Positions 7,947 through 15,801 of a stretch of 64,000 nucleotides of DNA are shown here, one piece after another. The translations under genes and the position numbers were made by a program. The stretch lies in the NCBI GenBank assembly GCA_964385175.1, contig CAYLNL010000002.1, forward strand, positions 223,030 through 287,029. Reading direction: 5' to 3'. This stretch comes from CAYLNL01 sp964385175 (lineage in GTDB: Bacteria; Bacteroidota; Bacteroidia; Flavobacteriales; Flavobacteriaceae). Numbering within the stretch: position 1 is the stretch's first letter; the number at the start of each line of letters is the position of its first letter. The notes under the pieces are model-generated. The model made no database searches, had not been told where the DNA came from, and saw only the letters and a list, made by a program, of their open reading frames with translations.

Positions 7947-8075
7947 GTCAAATTCAACTAACCCGCAACAGGTTTGAGTAAGCACGCCTCGTGCACCTAC
8001 GCAGGCGTGTACATGCGGGGGGACGCATGGGGGTGCGTGTGGTACGGGCGCGAAGGCTGGCACCAGCAGTGGGGA
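7947..8075 (+). repeat. GC-rich dispersed repeat, copy R4
   Basis: Leader gtcaaattcaactaacccgc and core aggtttgagtaagcacgcct ... ggctggcaccagcagt. Hairpin GCACG-CCT-CGTGC at 7982-7994. It is the closest relative of R2, and the two share extra sequence to their left, including the antitoxin start. Confidence 0.8.
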
Positions 8076-8107
8076 TTTACTCAATCTTTAATACTTAAAT
8101 AACAAAC

Positions 8108-8206
8108 CTACCGATATAACAACTTCTTAACCGCTTTTACCACATCGGTGTGATGGGGCAGCCATTCTTCCAGCAAGGTAGGCGAATAGGGTGCGGGCGC
8201 ATTGGC
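8108..8206 (-). pseudogene. Duplicated 3' end of pdhB
   Basis: Reading leftward from ~8206, this encodes APAPYSPTLLEEWLPHH ... VKKLLYR and a TAG stop at 8108. It copies the last ~32 codons of pdhB, whose own end is at 8916. Sixty-nine bases (8123-8191) are identical to 8931-8999. Beyond that, four of sixteen bases differ, and the final codons differ (LLYR here, VLYR in pdhB), so it is a diverged homologue and not a fresh copy. Similarity stops at the stop codon on one side and at ~8206 on the other. Confidence 0.85.
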
Positions 8207-8232
8207 GAGGTAATATTTTTAATTTAAATTTG
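8202..8232 (+). promoter_or_regulatory. Consensus promoter for the 168-aa membrane protein
   Basis: TTG (8202-8204), 20-nt spacer, TAAATTTG (8225-8232). The ATG at 8238 follows 5 nt later, again giving a nearly leaderless message. The -33 box falls at the very end of the pdhB remnant, so the promoter straddles that junction. Confidence 0.65.
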
Positions 8233-8237
8233 CAATT

Positions 8238-8744
8238 ATGGAAGCAATAGATATATCAAAACATACGAAATATACACTGGAATTTATTTTTTCTGAAGCA
8301 GATAAAATGGCAGATCAGATTCTAAAATCTATTTCAGAAAATAGAAATAAATCATTTGTCCTTTTTACATTGATATCCTCTCTGTTTTCATTTTCGTTTA
8401 TGAAACTAACAGGATATCAATATCACTATTTAGTCTTATTGGTTGGGTGTTTTATTGGTTTTATTTTTTTACGAAAGAATCTTTTTCCTCAGAGGATAAG
8501 GTTTAATGGTTCATTGCCAGAGAACATGATAAATACCTATTTTGATATTTTTAAAGATGATATATTAGAAAAAGAATATTTAGCCACTCAAATTCAGAGC
8601 TACAACCAAGCTATGTCTGACAATAGAGATGAAATGTTAAAGATGGTTAAGCGATTCAAAAATTCGACAATTTCCGTACTAATCTCGTTTATCATTTTTG
8701 GAATTATTTTCCTTCTCAGACTTATTGAATGTTTGCCAACTTGA
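8238..8744 (+). CDS. Small membrane protein, 168 aa, in the pdhB-flanked insert
   Basis: I do not recognise the family. A 38-residue soluble helical head (YTLEFIFSEADKMADQILKS) precedes two adjacent transmembrane helices (residues ~40-58 and ~62-78), a cytoplasmic-looking helical loop (SLPENMINTYFDIFKDDILE, then YLATQIQSYNQAMSDNRDEM) and a third helix near the C-terminus (residues ~144-162). No catalytic motif is seen. The gene is AT-rich compared with pdhB and lies between two copies of the pdhB 3' end. Small proteins with a helical head and two or three membrane helices include effectors of anti-phage systems, but no nucleotide-sensing partner is present here, so that idea is only speculation. 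Confidence 0.7.
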   Translation: MEAIDISKHTKYTLEFIFSEADKMADQILKSISENRNKSFVLFTLISSLFSFSFMKLTGYQYHYLVLLVGCFIGFIFLRKNLFPQRIRFNGSLPENMINTYFDIFKDDILEKEYLATQIQSYNQAMSDNRDEMLKMVKRFKNSTISVLISFIIFGIIFLLRLIECLPT

Positions 8745-8840
8745 TGTAGTATTCGGTCTTATCATCAATACTGGTTTATTACCTGATGATGAGGTAGAAG
8801 AGGTATCATTATTGCTTGATGAATTATCTTTTTTAGCCAT
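8679..8840 (-). CDS. Possible 53-aa Ser/Asn-rich small protein
   Basis: The minus-strand frame from the ATG at 8840 reads MAKKDNSSSNNDTSSTSSSG, then NKPVLMIRPNTTSSWQTFNK and a charged end. Its last 66 bp run antisense to the end of the 168-aa gene. A TATATTTG box about 30 bp upstream (near 8873-8880) supports transcription. Low-complexity composition and the overlap make this uncertain; it might instead be chance. Confidence 0.27.
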   Translation of the reverse strand: MAKKDNSSSNNDTSSTSSSGNKPVLMIRPNTTSSWQTFNKSEKENNSKNDKRD

Positions 8841-8915
8841 AGTCTAGGATTTTTAAAATGTTATTGACGTACAAATATATGTAGTTTTGCCTCTGTAAGG
8901 TTTGTTGGGGAGCAA

Positions 8916-9893
8916 CTATCTATACAACACCTTCTTAACCGCTTTTACCACATCGGTGTGATGGGGCAGCCATTCTTCCAGCAAGGTAGGCGAATAGGGC
9001 GCAGGCGTATCGGCGGTATTTATTTTCTGGATGGGAGCGTCTAAATAATCAAAAGCCTGGGATTGTACCCGGTAGGCGATTTCGGTGGAAACATTGCCGA
9101 AGGGCCAGGCCTCTTCGAGGATGACGAGCCGGTTGGTTTTTTTCACGGAAGCAATGATGGTGTCGGCGTCTAACGGGCGCACGGTGCGGAGGTCTATAAT
9201 TTCGCAGGAAATACCTTCTTTCTGGAGCTCATCGGCGGCTTTGTAGGCTTCTTTGATGATTTTTCCAAAGGAAACCACCGTAACATCGGTTCCCTGCCGT
9301 TTTATTTCGGCGATGCCGAGCGGCAGCGTATATTCTTCTTCCGGTACGTCGCCTTTATCGCCATACATCTGCTCCGATTCCATAAAAATCACCGGGTCGT
9401 CATCGCGGATAGCCGATTTCAGCAGGCCTTTGGCGTCGTATGGATTGGAAGGCACTACCACCTTTAACCCGGGGCAGTTGGCGAACCAGCTTTCGAAGGC
9501 CTGGGAGTGGGTGGCGGCTAACTGGCCGGCGGAGGCGGTGGGGCCGCGAAATACAATGGGAATGTTGAACTGCCCGCCGCTCATCTGCCGCATTTTGGCA
9601 GCGTTGTTAATGATTTGGTCAATTCCCACCAGGGAAAAATTGAATGTCATAAACTCTATGATGGGGCGGTTGCCGTTCATGGCAGAGCCTACCCCGATGC
9701 CGGCGAAGCCCAATTCTGAAATGGGAGTGTCTATAACGCGGTCTGCGCCAAACTCATCTAACATGCCTTTGGAGGCTTTGTAGGCGCCGTTGTACTCGGC
9801 TACTTCTTCGCCCATTAAATAAATGGAAGGGTCTCTGCGCATTTCTTCGCTCATAGCCTCGCATATCGCCTCTCTAAATTGAAGGGTTCTCAT
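8916..9893 (-). CDS. pdhB: Pyruvate dehydrogenase E1 component, beta subunit
   Basis: 325 residues, the normal length. The transketolase pyrimidine-binding domain is seen in the first half (MGEEVAEYNGAYKASKGMLD, DTPISELGFAGIGVGSAMNG, IEFMTFNFSLVGIDQIINNA, with the TPP-activating Glu in GEEVAEY). The C-terminal transketolase domain follows (VVSFGKIIKEAYKAADEL, ISCEIIDLRTVRPLDADTII, EEAWPFGNVSTEIAYRVQ). Together with the alpha subunit, encoded elsewhere, it decarboxylates pyruvate in the cytoplasm. A TATCTTTA box near 9955-9962 is a plausible -7 element. The 3' end is duplicated 808 bp to the left. Confidence 0.96.
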   Translation of the reverse strand: MRTLQFREAICEAMSEEMRRDPSIYLMGEEVAEYNGAYKASKGMLDEFGADRVIDTPISELGFAGIGVGSAMNGNRPIIEFMTFNFSLVGIDQIINNAAKMRQMSGGQFNIPIVFRGPTASAGQLAATHSQAFESWFANCPGLKVVVPSNPYDAKGLLKSAIRDDDPVIFMESEQMYGDKGDVPEEEYTLPLGIAEIKRQGTDVTVVSFGKIIKEAYKAADELQKEGISCEIIDLRTVRPLDADTIIASVKKTNRLVILEEAWPFGNVSTEIAYRVQSQAFDYLDAPIQKINTADTPAPYSPTLLEEWLPHHTDVVKAVKKVLYR

Positions 9894-10017
9894 ACTACTT
9901 TATTAAATTTATAGATAATATATTTTATAGTTGAAACAATTTCTAAAACGGGGCTAAAGATACAGCGTTTTTTAATGTGGGTTGTAGGGTTAAAAACATT
10001 TTTACGCCCTGGTTTTT

Positions 10018-10062
10018 TACATGCGCCTATGCAGGCGTGCATGCGCAGAGGCGTATAAAGTC
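10018..10062 (+). repeat. Short or decayed relative of the GC-rich repeat, R5
   Basis: The segment gcgcctatgcaggcgtgcat resembles the cacctacgcaggcgtgtaca part of R4 but lacks both leader and tail. It lies in the pdhB-truB spacer, which otherwise shows nothing. Confidence 0.4.
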
Positions 10063-10073
10063 TGTAAGAGCAG

Positions 10074-10772
10074 TTATGCCTGGTTTTCCAGCAATGCTGC
10101 CACGGTTGTTGGTGGCAGGGCGTCTTCCACCCTATAGGGGCCTGTTTTGGTTCGTCTCAGCGCAGCCAGGTAAGCGCCGCTGTTAAGGGCTTTTCCAAAA
10201 TCATACGCCAGCGAGCGAATATAAGTGCCTTTGCTGCATACTACCCGTACATGCACTTCGGGAAACCGGATAGCGGTAATTTCAAATTCTGAAAGGGTTA
10301 TCTTTCGCGGTTCAATGGTTATCTCTTTCCCTTTCCGGGCCAATTCATACAGTCGTTTCCCATCTTTTTTAACCGCCGAAAACATGGGGGGCGTTTGCTC
10401 GGTTTCTCCCAGGAATTGGCGTGCAGTGAGGTAAATGCGTTCATTTGTAATATGCGAGGTCTCAAAAAAACCGTTGGGAAGGGTTTCCAGGTCGTAGGAA
10501 GGGGTGGTAACTCCCAGCATAAAAATACCTGTGTATTCTTTGGGGAGTTGTTGAAACGCGGGTAATTTTTTGGTGAATTTCCCTGTGCAAATGAGCAATA
10601 AACCTGTAGCCAGGGGGTCTAAGGTGCCGGCGTGTCCTATCTTTATTTTTTTTAATCCCCATTTTCTGCGGATGGCGGTTTTTATCTTGTTTACCGCCTG
10701 GAAAGAAGACCACCCCAAGGGTTTGTCTACCAATATCAAAGAGCCTTCCTGGAGTTGTTCCTTAGCATACAT
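10074..10772 (-). CDS. truB: tRNA pseudouridine(55) synthase TruB
   Basis: 232 residues from MYAKEQLQEGSLILVDKPLG. The frame is open for 39 more codons, but the ATG at 10772 overlaps the uppP stop as TAATG, and the family normally starts about here. Conserved elements are VDKPLGWSSFQAVNK, IGHAGTLDPLATGLLLICTG with the catalytic Asp, and the KDGKRLYELARKGKE and SKGTYIRSLAYDFGKALN blocks. The enzyme isomerises U55 in the T-loop of tRNAs. It is last in the ftsX-DUF3098-uppP-truB operon. Confidence 0.96.
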   Translation of the reverse strand: MYAKEQLQEGSLILVDKPLGWSSFQAVNKIKTAIRRKWGLKKIKIGHAGTLDPLATGLLLICTGKFTKKLPAFQQLPKEYTGIFMLGVTTPSYDLETLPNGFFETSHITNERIYLTARQFLGETEQTPPMFSAVKKDGKRLYELARKGKEITIEPRKITLSEFEITAIRFPEVHVRVVCSKGTYIRSLAYDFGKALNSGAYLAALRRTKTGPYRVEDALPPTTVAALLENQA

Positions 10773-11569
10773 TAGTTCACGTACCATGAATATCCTATGG
10801 CAACAGCGCCGATGAGGAAGCAATAAAATGAAAAATAAAGCAAGTTGCTTCGCTTCACCCAGGCAATCATCCACCGGCAAGCTACCCAACCCGAAAGAAA
10901 AGCAGTTGCAAACCCAAGCGCCAGCAGATACAACGAGTGCCCTTCAAAAATTACCTCGCTAAACAGAAGCGTCTTGGCAATGCTCCCCAGGATAAGAGGA
11001 ACTACCATTAAAAACGAAAAACGCGCTGCCTCGGCTTTGTCTATCCCGAGAAGCACTGAAGTGGAGATGGTGGCACCGCTCCGCGAAATGCCGGGAAGTA
11101 TGGCAATGGCTTGCGCTACCCCCACTACAAAGGCATTGGCATAAGTTACCGTTTTATGGGTTTGCCGGGCTTTTGAGGCCAGGTAGAGCAACAAAGCGGT
11201 GATGAGAAGCATACACCCTACCAGCTGAATGTTTTCCCCAAATAGGATTGTGAGTTGTTCTTCGAATAAGAGCCCTATGGCGGTGGCGGGAATCATGGAA
11301 ACCACTATTTTTAATGAAAAACGGCTTTCTTCATTCCATTTAAACTGGAAAAGCCCTTTAAAAATGCGTTGAAGGTCTTTTCTAAAAACAATACAGGTGC
11401 TCAACGCCGTAGCCGCATGAAGCACTATGGTAAACAATAAACTTTCTCTCGGGAGAGCGTTGGCTCCCAGAACTGCTTTTCCCAGTTCCAGGTGACCGCT
11501 TGAAGAAACCGGCAGGAACTCGGTTAACCCTTGAATAATTCCCAGTAGAATAACATCTAAAATATCCAT
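10772..11569 (-). CDS. uppP: Undecaprenyl-diphosphatase UppP (BacA)
   Basis: 265 residues with about eight transmembrane helices. It shows both family signatures: GLTEFLPVSSSGHLELG near the N-terminus, and AILPGISRSGATISTSVLLG in the second half with the catalytic Arg/Ser. It dephosphorylates undecaprenyl pyrophosphate to recycle the lipid carrier for peptidoglycan and O-antigen, and confers bacitracin tolerance. It is coupled to truB by a 1-base TAATG overlap and follows the DUF3098 gene by 35 bp. Confidence 0.96.
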   Translation of the reverse strand: MDILDVILLGIIQGLTEFLPVSSSGHLELGKAVLGANALPRESLLFTIVLHAATALSTCIVFRKDLQRIFKGLFQFKWNEESRFSLKIVVSMIPATAIGLLFEEQLTILFGENIQLVGCMLLITALLLYLASKARQTHKTVTYANAFVVGVAQAIAILPGISRSGATISTSVLLGIDKAEAARFSFLMVVPLILGSIAKTLLFSEVIFEGHSLYLLALGFATAFLSGWVACRWMIAWVKRSNLLYFSFYCFLIGAVAIGYSWYVN

Positions 11570-11604
11570 TCGTCTTATACTTCAAAAAGAAAAGTATCAG
11601 GAAA

Positions 11605-11862
11605 TCATTTTTTTTTGGGAGGCAATAAAATGGCGTATATCTCTATGGCAAACCCTATAAGCACCAGGGTAGGGGCTATGCGGATTCGGCGGAAATTATA
11701 AATTTCCGGGTTGAAAACCTGCGGATTATCACTGCCGCCGCCACTCATCAGTATAAAGCCAAGCGCTATAAACGCTATCCCGATAAACATAACTATATAG
11801 TTGCGCTTTTCAAAAATAAAAGATTGCTTAGGCGGTTTTCCTTTACCCGGTTGTGGTTTCAT
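11605..11862 (-). CDS. DUF3098 family small membrane protein
   Basis: 85 residues: a basic N-terminus (KPQPGKGKPPKQSFIFEKRN), a first membrane helix (YIVMFIGIAFIALGFILMSG), a conserved loop (NPQVFNPEIYNFRRIRIAPT) and a second membrane helix before a lysine tail. DUF3098 is a Bacteroidota family almost always placed between ftsX and uppP, as here. Function is unknown; the context suggests a role in cell envelope biogenesis or division. Confidence 0.9.
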   Translation of the reverse strand: MKPQPGKGKPPKQSFIFEKRNYIVMFIGIAFIALGFILMSGGGSDNPQVFNPEIYNFRRIRIAPTLVLIGFAIEIYAILLPPKKK

Positions 11863-11894
11863 AGGTGTTTTTTATCTCGTTGAACCCAATTAGT

Positions 11895-12770
11895 TTAATA
11901 TAAATCATCTGTGCGCACATTTAAAAACCGTTGTGTAGCCAAAAAAGTACTTATCAAGCTTAGTAAAACCCCCCACACTATAATTCCTCCAAAAATAAAA
12001 AGAAGCTGCAAAGGTTGTTCCAGTAGCCCAAGCTGAGAAAACCGGCTGTCAGTATAATACAAGCCGCCTGCCAGCACCGCCACAGCCCACGTGGCGCCCG
12101 CTAACCCCAATTTTATATGGGTGGTAATAAAAGGTTTCCGTATAAATCCCTTAGTGGCGCCTACCAGTTGCATGGTTTTTATAATATACCGCTTAGAATA
12201 TATGGAAAGGCGTATAGATGAGTTAATGAGCAGCACTGCTATGAGTAACAGCACTCCGCTGGCGATTAAAATTCCCAGGCTAATGCGTTTCACATTCTCA
12301 TTTAAAAGAGTAATCAATACCTTGTCATACGACACTTCTGAGACTATTTTCTGCCCGCTCAAATCGGCGGCGATTTTTTCTAACGTTTCCGGCGATACAA
12401 AACCTGCCTGTATGTGTACATCGAGCGAATTTTGCAGGGGATTGTCCCCGATAAAAGCTACAAAATCTTCCCCGATTTCTTTACTGAAGTTTTTTGCTGC
12501 CTCTTCTTTTGATACAAACCGCACTTTTTTTGCGTAATCTGCCAGGGCAATATTTTTTTGTAATTGGCTAATTTCTACATCGGTAGCCGTATCCTTTAAA
12601 AAAACGGTCAGTGCCACCTGTTCTTTAAAATAATTAGCCAGCCGTTCAGCATTAAGAATAAGCAAGCCCAACGCTCCCAGGAGAAAAAGCACCAGCCCCA
12701 TGGTGACTACCACGGAGAAATAAGACGAGATTAACCTTCGTTTTTGGTAGCGGTCAAACGATTTACTCAT
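11895..12770 (-). CDS. ftsX: Cell division protein FtsX
   Basis: 291 residues. There is one membrane helix near the N-terminus (SYFSVVVTMGLVLFLLGALG), then a periplasmic domain of about 130 residues including VRFVSKEEAAKNFSKEIGED, then three further helices in the FtsX permease domain with the conserved MQLVGATKGFIRKPF. FtsX with FtsE forms an ABC-like complex that regulates peptidoglycan hydrolases at the septum. ftsE is not adjacent, which is usual in Bacteroidota. It is the first gene of the operon running to truB. Confidence 0.95.
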   Translation of the reverse strand: MSKSFDRYQKRRLISSYFSVVVTMGLVLFLLGALGLLILNAERLANYFKEQVALTVFLKDTATDVEISQLQKNIALADYAKKVRFVSKEEAAKNFSKEIGEDFVAFIGDNPLQNSLDVHIQAGFVSPETLEKIAADLSGQKIVSEVSYDKVLITLLNENVKRISLGILIASGVLLLIAVLLINSSIRLSIYSKRYIIKTMQLVGATKGFIRKPFITTHIKLGLAGATWAVAVLAGGLYYTDSRFSQLGLLEQPLQLLFIFGGIIVWGVLLSLISTFLATQRFLNVRTDDLY

Positions 12771-12845
12771 AGAAAAAAGTCTCTTTATTGCCTGTGTAAA
12801 AGTAATAAACTAATTTTAATCCCTGTTGAATAAAATAGACTTACA

Positions 12846-13775
12846 ATGAACATACTTGTAATGGGGATAGGAGGAGTGGGCGGCTATGTGGGCGGGAAAC
12901 TGGCTCAAACGCCGCATCATATCACATTTATTGCCAGGGGGAAGCACTTAGAAGCCATTAAGCGAGACGGGCTGTTTGTGAAAAGTATCCTGGGCGATTT
13001 TCATGCAAAGCCTTCTTTGGTAACGGCTGTTCCATCAGAGGCACCCCCGCCGGAGGCGGTTATTCTTGCTGTGAAATCCTGGCAGTTGGAAGAAGCAGCC
13101 GGCCAGTTAGCGCCTGTTCTTTCCAAAAATACGATTGTTTTGCCCCTGCAAAACGGGGTGGATGCTGCTGAGCGGTTGCAGAAAATACTTCCCGCAGAAA
13201 ATATAGCGGGCGGGGTATGCCGCATTGTGAGTTTTATAGAAGCGCCCGGAAAGATTTACCATAAAGCCATATCTCCTCAATTACTGTTCGCCGAGCGTAA
13301 TGGTGAAAAAACCCCTCGTATCATGGCGTTGAAACAACTCTTCGACCAGGCAGGGATAGATAGCAACATTCCCCCGGATATTCAGACAGAGATATGGCGA
13401 AAATTTTTGTTTATCTGTACCATCAGCGGCCTTGCAGCGCTTTGCCGTTGTGAAATGGGAGTTGTGCGGCAAGACGATTATCTTCGCAGTCTTTTGTTTC
13501 AAACGGCAGAGGAAATTATGGCAGTGGCGAATGCGAAAGGTATTGTTCTCACGGGAAACGATATTGCCAGCTGTTTTGCAGCTATTGATGCTCAACCTTT
13601 GGATACCACTGCTTCTATGCAGCGCGATATTATGGCGGGCAAGCCATCTGAACTGGAAACATTTAACGGATATATTGCTCGCGAGGGCAGGCGCCTGGGC
13701 ATACCCACGCCCGTGAATGAGTGTATTTACCGGCTTTTGGCGCCGATGGAAACAAAAGCGAGAAAAATTAACTAA
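12846..13775 (+). CDS. panE: 2-dehydropantoate 2-reductase (ketopantoate reductase)
   Basis: 309 residues. The N-terminal Rossmann fold begins NILVMGIGGVGGYVGGKLAQ (GxGxxG), followed by the family blocks LAVKSWQLEEA, VLPLQNGVDAAERL and GGVCRIVSFIEAPG. The C-terminal helical ApbA_C domain contains IWRKFLFICTISGLAAL and MQRDIMAGKPSELETFNGYI, including the conserved Lys and Glu used in substrate binding. It would reduce ketopantoate with NADPH in pantothenate and CoA synthesis, although several paralogous reductases of this family act on other keto acids. Divergent from ftsX; the next gene follows after 12 bp. Confidence 0.88.
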   Translation: MNILVMGIGGVGGYVGGKLAQTPHHITFIARGKHLEAIKRDGLFVKSILGDFHAKPSLVTAVPSEAPPPEAVILAVKSWQLEEAAGQLAPVLSKNTIVLPLQNGVDAAERLQKILPAENIAGGVCRIVSFIEAPGKIYHKAISPQLLFAERNGEKTPRIMALKQLFDQAGIDSNIPPDIQTEIWRKFLFICTISGLAALCRCEMGVVRQDDYLRSLLFQTAEEIMAVANAKGIVLTGNDIASCFAAIDAQPLDTTASMQRDIMAGKPSELETFNGYIAREGRRLGIPTPVNECIYRLLAPMETKARKIN

Positions 13776-13787
13776 TAAAAAAAACCG

Positions 13788-14501
13788 GTGTTAAAAAATA
13801 TCCCCCTGGAGCACATTTTGTTCCTCGACATTGAAACCGTGCCGCAAAAAGCTGCCTATGCCGATTTGAATGACCAGGAAAAACAACTCTGGGATGAAAA
13901 ATCTCGCTATCAGCGAAAAGAAGAACAAACAGCGGAAGAGTTTTATGAACGAGCGGGTATTTGGGCAGAGTTCGGGAAAATTATATGCCTGTCGGCAGGA
14001 TATTTTGTGGTTCGGAATAAGGAGCGGAAATTTCGGGTAACTTCTTTTTACGGGGAAGAAACAGATATTTTAAAACGTTTCCGGCAGTTGCTGGAAAGCT
14101 ATTTCAATAAACCTTACCATGTTTTGTGCGCTCATAACGGTAAAGAGTTCGATTTTCCCTATATCGCCCGCCGTATGGTGATTCATCAACAGCCGCTCCC
14201 GGAAAAATTAATCTTCTTTGGAAAAAAACCATGGGAAATACCTCATTTAGATACGTTGGAGCTATGGAAATTTGGCGATTATAAACACTATACTTCTCTG
14301 AAACTGCTCACCCATGCCCTCGGCATTCCCTCTCCCAAAACTGATTTGGAAGGTAGCAAGGTGCGCGAGGTATATTACGAGGAGGCAGATTTATCCAGAA
14401 TTGTAGCCTATTGCGAGCAAGATACCTTAGCGGTAGCCCAGGTGTTGTTGCGGTTACGAGGGGAGCCACTTCTCGGGGAGGGAGAAATTGTAAGTGTGTA
14501 G
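13788..14501 (+). CDS. PolB-type 3'-5' exonuclease (DNA_pol_B_exo2 family)
   Basis: 237 residues starting at a GTG. DEDDy-type exonuclease motifs are visible: Exo I FLDIETVPQ, Exo II LCAHNGKEFDFPYIARR, and Exo III with Tyr and Asp (RIVAYCEQDTLAVAQVLLRL). A short insert with TSLKLLTHALGIPSPKTD is typical of this small stand-alone family. It likely degrades single-stranded DNA ends in repair, but the partner is not known. GTG starts are rare in this window; no ATG lies nearby in frame. It appears co-transcribed with panE. Confidence 0.88.
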   Translation: MLKNIPLEHILFLDIETVPQKAAYADLNDQEKQLWDEKSRYQRKEEQTAEEFYERAGIWAEFGKIICLSAGYFVVRNKERKFRVTSFYGEETDILKRFRQLLESYFNKPYHVLCAHNGKEFDFPYIARRMVIHQQPLPEKLIFFGKKPWEIPHLDTLELWKFGDYKHYTSLKLLTHALGIPSPKTDLEGSKVREVYYEEADLSRIVAYCEQDTLAVAQVLLRLRGEPLLGEGEIVSV

Positions 14502-14540
14502 ATAGTTGATTCTTAAAAAACCGCTATCTTCGCAAGACGT

Positions 14541-15755
14541 ATGTTAGAAAAAAAAGAACCCGAATACGAAAAAGCAATCCTTGTAGGAATTATCCATCAA
14601 TCCCAGGATGAAAGTACAGTTACAGAATATTTAGATGAGTTAGATTTTCTCACTTATACCGCCGGGGGTAAGGTAATGAAACGGTTTACCCAGCGAATAG
14701 ACGTTCCCAATCCTAAAACTTTTGTGGGGAGTGGGAAAATGGAAGAAATTGCACAGTACGTGAAGGAGCACGAAATTAGTTCGGTTATTTTTGATGACGA
14801 GCTTACGCCCGCCCAGCAAAAAAATATAGAAGAAATACTCCGCTGTAAAATTGTAGATAGAACCGGGTTGATTTTAGATATCTTCGCCCAGCGCGCCCAA
14901 ACCAGCTATGCCCGCACCCAGGTGGAACTGGCGCAATACCAGTATTTGCTGCCTCGTTTAACAGGTCTCTGGACGCACTTAGAACGCCAGCGAGGAGGTA
15001 TAGGTATGCGCGGCCCGGGAGAAACTGAGATTGAAACCGACCGCCGTATTGTCCGCGAGCGCATTGCGCTTCTTAAAAAGAAACTCCAGGCCATAGACCG
15101 GCAAATGGCAACCCAGCGCAGCCACCGGGGCGCATTAGTGCGCGTGGCACTGGTGGGTTATACCAATGTGGGCAAATCTACCCTGATGAATGTTATAAGC
15201 AAAAGCGAGGTATTCGCAGAGAATAAACTATTCGCTACCTTAGATACCACGGTTCGTAAAGTGGTTATTGGCAACCTGCCTTTTTTACTCACCGATACGG
15301 TAGGGTTTATCCGGAAACTTCCTACCCAGTTGGTAGAAGCTTTTAAAAGTACACTCGATGAAGTTCGGGAAGCCGATTTGCTCCTGCATGTGATAGACAT
15401 TTCACATCCTAATTTTGAGGAACAAATCAACATCGTTCAGCAAACTCTAAATGAGATTGGTTGTGGCGACAAGCCCATGATGATGGTTTTTAATAAGATT
15501 GATGCGTATCACCCCCAACCGCTCTCGGATGATGACCTGGTGACAGAACCTACCCCGGCCCACCGCACGTTGGAGGAATGGAAACAGACCTGGATGAATA
15601 AAATGGGCGACTCAGTTGTCTTTATTTCCGCTCTTCGGCAGGAAAACCTGGAAATATTCAGGAAAAAAGTATATAATGCCGTGCGAGCTATTCACACCAG
15701 TCGGTTTCCGTATAATACCTTTCTCTATCCCGATTATGAAGAGGAAGAATACTAA
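14541..15755 (+). CDS. hflX: GTPase HflX
   Basis: 404 residues. The N-terminal HflX domain has the diagnostic DVPNPKTFVGSGKMEEIAQY, FDDELTPAQQKNIEEIL and RGGIGMRGPGETEIETDRR. The G domain follows: G1 GYTNVGKST near residue 205, G3 DTVGFIRKLP, G4 NKID. HflX binds ribosomes and splits stalled or heat-damaged 70S particles. A TATCTTCG box at 14525-14532 with TTG 16 nt upstream could be its promoter. It converges with the zinc peptidase gene. Confidence 0.96.
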   Translation: MLEKKEPEYEKAILVGIIHQSQDESTVTEYLDELDFLTYTAGGKVMKRFTQRIDVPNPKTFVGSGKMEEIAQYVKEHEISSVIFDDELTPAQQKNIEEILRCKIVDRTGLILDIFAQRAQTSYARTQVELAQYQYLLPRLTGLWTHLERQRGGIGMRGPGETEIETDRRIVRERIALLKKKLQAIDRQMATQRSHRGALVRVALVGYTNVGKSTLMNVISKSEVFAENKLFATLDTTVRKVVIGNLPFLLTDTVGFIRKLPTQLVEAFKSTLDEVREADLLLHVIDISHPNFEEQINIVQQTLNEIGCGDKPMMMVFNKIDAYHPQPLSDDDLVTEPTPAHRTLEEWKQTWMNKMGDSVVFISALRQENLEIFRKKVYNAVRAIHTSRFPYNTFLYPDYEEEEY

Positions 15756-15801
15756 CGCCTGCCATCTGTAATGAAAAAAAGTAGTTAAATAAAAAGGAAG
15801 G

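Noticed and set aside
4627..8915. Integron cassette array
   Set aside because: The repeats lack the GTTRRRY core of attC sites, and no integron integrase is visible.
10773..10889. Longer N-terminus for TruB
   Set aside because: The extra 39 codons lie inside uppP; the TAATG overlap and family length favour the start at 10772.
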